Shown: one piece after another, positions 57,221 to 64,000 of the stretch
Layout of the letters: each line of letters starts with the position of its first letter
Position numbering within the stretch: the first letter of the stretch is position 1
Source of the DNA: Enterococcus asini ATCC 700915
GTDB lineage: Bacteria > Bacillota > Bacilli > Lactobacillales > Enterococcaceae
Direction of reading: 5' to 3'
Assembly: GCF_000407365.1 (NCBI RefSeq)
Contig: NZ_ASVU01000002.1
Coordinates: forward strand, 434,001-498,000
DNA: 64,000 nt
Notes under the pieces: model-generated
Told to the model about the DNA's origin: nothing
Seen by the model: only the letters and a program-made list of their open reading frames with translations
Database searches by the model: none
Program-made: the position numbers and the translations under genes

Positions 57221-57254
57221 AAAAAAGGGATAGGCACCTTAGCACCTATCCTTT
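57221..57254 (-). terminator. Terminator after the LCP gene
   Basis: On the - strand, AAAGGATAGGTGC (57254-57242) pairs with GGTGCCTATCCCTTT (about 57238-57224), followed by more T. It lies 23 bp past the LCP stop and closes the aro operon. Confidence 0.8.
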
Positions 57255-57277
57255 GTAAGTTACTTCTATTAAATACA

Positions 57278-58519
57278 TCATTCATTGAAAAAAGCTTCAA
57301 CGGCTTGTTGGTTTTGCTCTTTGTTCACTACCAAAACACTGCCACCGTAATCATCCGTACCGTAACTCCAGGAATTATCGATTGGCACCGACAGGCGATC
57401 AATGCCACCAGCACCCTTGGCAATGGAGAAAGTATTTTTCAGCAAGAAAGTCATTGGCAAGTCCGTTGCCGCTTCCCCCATAACTTTCCCCGCAGCATAG
57501 GGCAGTTTCGCTAAAACCAGAGGATTTTTCATACTGGAAAAGACAGCATTCATCACTTGTTGCTGGCGCCGTACCCGACCAAAGTCCCCTTCTTCATCCA
57601 TTCGGAAGCGAGCGTACTGCAAAAGGGTATGTCCATCCATCATTTGAACTCCTGCGGTAATCGGCACGTCGATGTGGGAGCTCATATCCTTTTCGGCATC
57701 GATTTCTACGCCTTTAGGAAACAGAGTATCAATGACACTTTCAAAAGAGAGAAAATCGACAATCGTATAATACTTACAGTCGATACCAAAGTTTTGGCTG
57801 AGTGTTTGCCGGACTAGTTCGGCGCCACCATAAGCATAGGCAGCGTTTAGTTTTGTTTGCCCATAGCCGGGAATGGACACCAGCGTATCCCGCATAAAGG
57901 AAACCAGTTTCGGCTTGTGACTTGGTCCGTCCAGTTGTAAAACCATAATGGTATCCGCTCGGGCGGTTTCTCCTTCGCGACTGTCGCTACCTAAAAGCAA
58001 AATATTATTCGAGCCATCGCTAGCAGACATGCCATTGAAGGTTTTTAATTCTTGGTCGGACAAAACACTTTGTTGGTCAGCGGTCAGCTTCCCAAAGGTA
58101 AACGCCCCGACACAATAGACAAGTAAGACTACCAGGACTTTCAGTAAGAAGCTAAGTACTGGATGATGCCTTTGCTTTTTCTTTACTTTAGGGACTCGGG
58201 GCTGCTTGGCTTTGCCACCAAACTTGCTTCGAGGTGGTTTCTTGCCCCTACCATTACCGCCACTGTAATGACTCCCGGATGTTCCCGTAATGCTACCATT
58301 AGCAGACCTGTGACCTGGATTCGCATTTGCTGGTCCGGTTGAATGGTTTGGTGGTACTTGGTAATTCTCGTCAGGAGACACTTGAGTACCATCCCAGTCC
58401 TCTGCTCCTAGCTTATCTTGATCGTCTTTGGTTAATTGTCTTCTAGCAAAAAGGGTCCCCTTGGATTCTTTGGCTAAATCTTCATGAAGTTTTTTGTAGC
58501 GTTCCTTCCGCGTAGTCAT
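57278..58519 (-). CDS. LytR-CpsA-Psr (LCP) family cell-wall glycopolymer ligase
   Basis: A 413-residue membrane-anchored enzyme that attaches teichoic acids or other polymers to peptidoglycan. An unusually long cytosolic N terminus of about 115 residues (with Ser/Gly/Lys/Pro-rich stretches such as GSITGTSGSHYSGGNGRGKK) is followed by one membrane helix (FLLKVLVVLLVYCVGAFTFG). The LCP catalytic domain shows LLLGSDSREGETARADTIMVLQLD, SFMRDTLVSIPGYGQTKLNAAYAYGG and LLQYARFRMDEEGDFGRVRRQQ, with the conserved Arg and Asp residues for lipid pyrophosphate. It lies after pheA as in streptococcal aro-psr clusters. Confidence 0.92.
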   Translation of the reverse strand: MTTRKERYKKLHEDLAKESKGTLFARRQLTKDDQDKLGAEDWDGTQVSPDENYQVPPNHSTGPANANPGHRSANGSITGTSGSHYSGGNGRGKKPPRSKFGGKAKQPRVPKVKKKQRHHPVLSFLLKVLVVLLVYCVGAFTFGKLTADQQSVLSDQELKTFNGMSASDGSNNILLLGSDSREGETARADTIMVLQLDGPSHKPKLVSFMRDTLVSIPGYGQTKLNAAYAYGGAELVRQTLSQNFGIDCKYYTIVDFLSFESVIDTLFPKGVEIDAEKDMSSHIDVPITAGVQMMDGHTLLQYARFRMDEEGDFGRVRRQQQVMNAVFSSMKNPLVLAKLPYAAGKVMGEAATDLPMTFLLKNTFSIAKGAGGIDRLSVPIDNSWSYGTDDYGGSVLVVNKEQNQQAVEAFFNE

Positions 58520-58606
58520 GGGCCTACTCCTCCGTCAGTTTCATTGGTTCAAGGATACCCTAAGCATCACCGAAATTGCCGGGCTTTGGCAAAACTTTAC
58601 TCTTTT

Positions 58607-59469
58607 TTAGAGTCCAGTCTCTTCCCTAGGCTTTTCTGCAACTAAAGTTATGGGATAAGCCCCGAGATTTTGGACTGTCGCGCCTAAGAGCTGGATCTCC
58701 GTAATGGCATTGGCAATCAATAACGGGTCCTTGTCACAAACCAAATCTACCACGAAGAAATACTCCCCTAAACTGGTCTTTAGCGGGCGGGATTCAATTT
58801 TACTCAAATCGATTTTTCGCCAGCCAAACGCTTGGAGCACTTGATACAATGCTCCCGGCTGATTTGAAGGCAAGGTCAACAGCAAGGTTTGCTTGACCGC
58901 CGGCTCAAAACTTTGCTTCATCCGGTCTGGTCGTGCCACCACCCAAAAACGTGTTTGGTTGCCCGCATTGTCTTGGATGTCCTGTTGGGCAATCGTCAAC
59001 CCATAATGCCCGGCAGCGTCTTTAGAAGCAATCGCCGCCACCGCTTCTTCTGGATGTGTTTGAACATATTGAGCCGCATGAGTCGTGGAAGCCACCGCCT
59101 CTAGCTGAGCCTGTGGCAAATACTCCTCTAAAAAAGCCTGACTTTGCGCCAAAGCTTGGGGATGGGAAAGTACCCGGCGAATTTCCGATAAAGGACGCTC
59201 TTTAGCCGTCAATAGCTGTTGTTTAATAGGTAAGATGATTTCTCTTACCACTTGTAAGCCGGGGCGATGAAACAAGGAATCGATGGTTGCGTGAACGGAA
59301 CCTTCTAAAGAATTCTCCAAAGGCACTACCCCAAAATCCAAAAAGCCTGCTTCCAAGTCCTTCAAGCAAGTGGGAATCGAAGGATAGGCTACTAAATCTT
59401 CCGTAGCAAAAGAAGTCCCTGCCGCTTGATACGTAAATGATCGTTGTGGGCCCAAATAACCAACTTTCA

Positions 59470-59470
<1 letters not shown>
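58607..59470 (-). CDS. pheA: Prephenate dehydratase
   Basis: A 287-residue enzyme turning prephenate into phenylpyruvate. The catalytic domain has GNQTRFWVVA (the essential TRF motif) and VPLENSLEGSVHATID. A C-terminal ACT domain with ALYQVLQAFGWRKIDLSKIESRP (the ESRP Phe-binding motif) points to feedback inhibition by phenylalanine. The start ATG 59470 overlaps the aroK stop by one base (TGATG); a GTG at 59473 is also possible. No chorismate mutase domain is fused. Confidence 0.95.
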
Positions 59471-61289
<1,819 letters not shown>

Positions 61290-62381
61290 TTATTTTATGC
61301 GACAGTGGTAGGGCGTCTTAGCTTCCAAGCAGTCTTTCCCTGCATCTAGATCTCGTTGGCTTTTAAAGGTAATTTGTAAGACCCCGAGAATATCTTCCCG
61401 AGTTTCCTGAATTTTCAGATTTGTAATGGAAATTTTTGCCTCTCCCAGTAAGCCAGTGACCTCTGCAATCACCCCGGGCACATCTGGAATATCCACAAAG
61501 AGATCATGAAAGGCTGGAATCGCGCCATTTTTATGCACGGGCAAACGATCTCTAGTGTCTTTCGCATGATCGAAAAACTGGCAAATCCCCTCTCGATCCC
61601 GATGAATCAAGAGCCGTTGCACTTTGGACATCTCTTCTTGCCACAAGGTCAACTGGGACATGAGGACTTCGCGATTGCTCAGAAGGATATCTGTCCACAT
61701 GACAGGATCCGAAGAAGCAATCCGGGTAATGTCCCGAAAGCCGCCCGCTGCTAGCTGCTTTGCCCGGGGATGAATTTGATTAAAAGCATCAGCTTGAGTG
61801 ACTAAGGAAGCCGCAATAATATGAGGCAAGTGGCTGAGCATCCCAGTGATTTCATCGTGTTCCTGAGGTGTCAGCTCCACGTATTTCGCTCGGGTTCCTT
61901 TAAGTAGCTCTTGTAATTGATTGAGCGCTACTTTTTGGGAGTCTTCCGGGGTAAAGATGTAGTAAGCTTCTTCAAATAGATTTTCATCGCAAGCATTAAT
62001 CCCTGACTTGTGAGAACCGGCCATGGGATGACCGCCCAAAAAAGGCAAACCCAACGCCTGGGCCCTTTTTGTCAGTTGCAATTTCGTACTGCCTGCATCG
62101 GTAACGATCAACTGCTTCCGGTATGGCAATTGGGCTAGTTCCTCAAAGTAAGACAGCGTCACTGCCACGGGAGTCGCAAAGAGCAGAACATCACAGTTGA
62201 CTGCTCCCGTGGCAAAATCGGCTGCAATCCCATCGACGATTCCTCTCTCTTCAGCAATTTGACAAGTAGTCGTAGAAAAATCCCAGCCACTGACCTCACA
62301 GTCTGGATGAGCCCGTTTGATACAAGCTGCCAAGGAAGAGCCGATTAATCCTAATCCCACGATCAAGACTTGTTTTGTCAT
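61290..62381 (-). CDS. tyrA: Prephenate dehydrogenase
   Basis: A 363-residue NAD+-dependent enzyme making 4-hydroxyphenylpyruvate from prephenate. The nucleotide fold is QVLIVGLGLIGSSLAACIKRAHPD (G-x-G-x-x-G). The catalytic His is in LGGHPMAGSHKSGINA. The end carries an ACT-like domain (DIPDVPGVIAEVTGLLGEAKISITNLKI), consistent with tyrosine feedback. The ATG follows AAGGAGGAAAGCC. It is 30 bp before aroA. Confidence 0.95.
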   Translation of the reverse strand: MTKQVLIVGLGLIGSSLAACIKRAHPDCEVSGWDFSTTTCQIAEERGIVDGIAADFATGAVNCDVLLFATPVAVTLSYFEELAQLPYRKQLIVTDAGSTKLQLTKRAQALGLPFLGGHPMAGSHKSGINACDENLFEEAYYIFTPEDSQKVALNQLQELLKGTRAKYVELTPQEHDEITGMLSHLPHIIAASLVTQADAFNQIHPRAKQLAAGGFRDITRIASSDPVMWTDILLSNREVLMSQLTLWQEEMSKVQRLLIHRDREGICQFFDHAKDTRDRLPVHKNGAIPAFHDLFVDIPDVPGVIAEVTGLLGEAKISITNLKIQETREDILGVLQITFKSQRDLDAGKDCLEAKTPYHCRIK

Positions 62382-62392
62382 GGCTTTCCTCC

Positions 62393-63559
62393 TTAAAAAG
62401 TTTTCAAGTATGCGCGGTATTCGGCCACGGCCGCTTTTAGTTCGTCAAAGGAATCATGGCCAAATTTTTCCATGAGGGCCTCCGCTAAAATCGTGGCGGT
62501 AACGTTTTCCGCCACCACGGAAGCCGCTGGTACCGCCGTGCTATCGGAGCGCTCTACACTAGCCTTAATCGTTTCTTTCGTATTGATATCCACGCTTTTC
62601 AATGGTTTGTACAAAGTAGGAATGGGTTTCATCACTCCCCGAACGCGAATGATTTCCCCATTGGTCATGCCGCCTTCAAAGCCGCCTAGACGATTGGTCG
62701 TGCGAGTGTATCCTGTTGCTTCACTCCACTGAATTTCATCCATTACTTCGGAGCCTGGGCGATTTCCTGCTTCAAAGCCTAGCCCGATTTCGACCCCTTT
62801 AAAGGCATTGATGCTCATGATTCCTTGGGCTAATTTTCCGTCTAGTTTGCTGTCCCATTGCACGTAACTTCCTAGTCCTGCTGGCACCCCAGCGGCTAAA
62901 ACTTCCACTACGCCACCGATCGTATCTCCTTTGGCTTTCGTGGCATCAATTAGCTCTTTCATGGCTTCTTCTACGTTAGGGTCTACCACTCGGATTTCGG
63001 AAGCTTCCGCCCGTTCTTTGACTTCCGCCACAGTGAGTTTCTCAGGTATTTGCGCTTGAATGCCCCCTAAAGTAGTCACATGTCCCGCAATTTCCACGCC
63101 TAATTCTGCAAGAAACTTCTTAGCCACGGCACCAATGGCTACACGCATGGTAGTTTCCCGTGCAGAAGAACGTTCCAACACATTCCGCAAGTCCCGATGG
63201 TGGTATTTCATCCCACCGACTAAATCAGCGTGCCCCGGGCGAGGATGGAGCACTTGGCGCCGTTTTTTGTATTTCTCATCCACATCTTCGGCGGCCATAA
63301 CATTCGTCCAGTTTTTCCAGTCTCTGTTTTCTACTACTAAAGTCAGAGGACTTCCTAAGGTCTTGCCATGGCGTACCCCGGATAGAATCTTCACTTGGTC
63401 TTTTTCGATCAACATCCGGCCCCCGCGACCATAGCCCGTTTGGCGCCGAGCCAATTCATGATTGATTTCTTCAACGGTTATGGGCAACCCCGCAGGTAGT
63501 CCTTCGATAATCGTTGTCAGTTGCGGCCCATGGGACTCGCCAGCAGTCAAATAACGCAT
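62393..63559 (-). CDS. aroC: Chorismate synthase
   Basis: A 388-residue FMN-dependent enzyme that makes chorismate from EPSP. Signatures are [23 protein letters not shown] at the N terminus, [26 protein letters not shown], and [20 protein letters not shown] (binding of FMN and substrate). At this length it is the bacterial monofunctional type. It starts 1 bp after the aroB stop and is followed by tyrA 11 bp further. Confidence 0.97.
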   Translation of the reverse strand: MRYLTAGESHGPQLTTIIEGLPAGLPITVEEINHELARRQTGYGRGGRMLIEKDQVKILSGVRHGKTLGSPLTLVVENRDWKNWTNVMAAEDVDEKYKKRRQVLHPRPGHADLVGGMKYHHRDLRNVLERSSARETTMRVAIGAVAKKFLAELGVEIAGHVTTLGGIQAQIPEKLTVAEVKERAEASEIRVVDPNVEEAMKELIDATKAKGDTIGGVVEVLAAGVPAGLGSYVQWDSKLDGKLAQGIMSINAFKGVEIGLGFEAGNRPGSEVMDEIQWSEATGYTRTTNRLGGFEGGMTNGEIIRVRGVMKPIPTLYKPLKSVDINTKETIKASVERSDSTAVPAASVVAENVTATILAEALMEKFGHDSFDELKAAVAEYRAYLKTF

Positions 63560-63560
63560 A

Positions 63561-64000
63561 TTATAACCCCTCCTTGTGTAAGTAGTCTTTTAGTTTCGTT
63601 AAGGGCACCGTCACGATTTTTGCAGTGCCAATCGTATCTAGGAGAATCAGCTTCAACTGATTGCCCCGAGCTTTTTTGTCATGGGTAATCGCTTCGTAAA
63701 GCATTTGTTCATCCCAAATGTCACTAGTCGTAGGCAAATGAAACTTCTCAATCATCTCTTTCAGGACCTGTGTGCTCCCAACAGGAGATAGGCCAATTGC
63801 TTCTGCATGGCGGTTAATAGCTAACATACCAATGGCTACTCCTTCGCCGTGACTGATAACTCCGTAGCCTGCCGTCTTCTCAATGGCGTGACCAATCGTA
63901 TGCCCAAAGTTCAAAATCAAACGATTGCCATTGTCGAATTCGTCTTCTTCCACCACTTGGCGTTTCACTTTTAAAGTTTCTTCAATCACGTACTCGGTGT
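63561..64000 (-). CDS. aroB: 3-dehydroquinate synthase, 5' part beyond the window
   Basis: C-terminal 146 or so residues of the enzyme that makes 3-dehydroquinate from DAHP. The frame stays open through base 64000, so the start and the NAD+-binding domain lie outside. The Zn2+ ligands are visible in [13 protein letters not shown] and [11 protein letters not shown], and [17 protein letters not shown] is the preceding conserved stretch. It is the most upstream visible gene of the aro operon. Confidence 0.93.
   Translation of the reverse strand, partial: TEYVIEETLKVKRQVVEEDEFDNGNRLILNFGHTIGHAIEKTAGYGVISHGEGVAIGMLAINRHAEAIGLSPVGSTQVLKEMIEKFHLPTTSDIWDEQMLYEAITHDKKARGNQLKLILLDTIGTAKIVTVPLTKLKDYLHKEGL

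Overview
The window looks like chromosomal DNA from an enterococcus or a close relative (Enterococcaceae, Lactobacillales). The main reason is a complete ntp-type V-ATPase operon (ntpF-I-K-E-C-G-A-B-D, then ntpJ) with the full Na+-binding residue set in NtpK. Supporting signs are addA (rexA)-pheS-pheT gene order, an H2O2-forming-type glycerol-3-phosphate oxidase with GlpK/GlpF, PTS-type DhaKLM, and an aro-tyrA-pheA-LCP gene run. I saw no rRNA, tRNA, CRISPR array, insertion sequence or prophage.

Layout. 1-12.2 kb: 3' part of addA, an HxlR regulator, a T-box leader with pheST, a GNAT enzyme, a large membrane protein, a secreted nuclease and a PadR/HAAS pair. 12.2-16.2 kb: a small orphan gene, then a CdaR-type regulator divergent from glycerate kinase and a GntP-type permease. 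16.4-26.5 kb: the V-type Na+-ATPase operon behind a structured leader RNA with a terminator, then ntpJ (KtrB-like). 26.6-34.3 kb: a patchwork of DNA-repair-like genes (SRAP, HhH-GPD), a TMEM175-like channel, a two-gene MmcB-like/Beta-family cassette, an Asp-box membrane pair, MarR plus GNAT, and a decayed AAA ATPase.

At 34471-34498 lies a 28-bp sequence that matches the Bacillus-type dif site (XerC/XerD chromosome-dimer resolution) at all but two positions by my recollection of that site. To its left, 27 of 33 genes are on the + strand. To its right, all 27 protein genes up to 64 kb are on the - strand. Site and strand switch together suggest that the window spans the replication terminus.

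34.6-64 kb (all - strand, so reading right to left): aroB(partial)-aroC-tyrA-aroA-aroK-pheA-LCP, degV, an operon with a MoxR/VWA gene broken by an in-frame stop, a heterodimeric ABC exporter, glpO-glpK-glpF and dhaK-dhaL-dhaM for glycerol and dihydroxyacetone use, an ABC-F gene with a leader peptide and attenuator, an AI-2E-family permease, a second ABC-F gene with a leader terminator, a Cof phosphatase, and yjdF behind a probable yjdF-motif riboswitch.

RNA-level control is a theme: T-box (pheST), probable yjdF riboswitch, a leader fit for a Na+ riboswitch (ntp operon), and attenuator-like leaders on both ABC-F genes.
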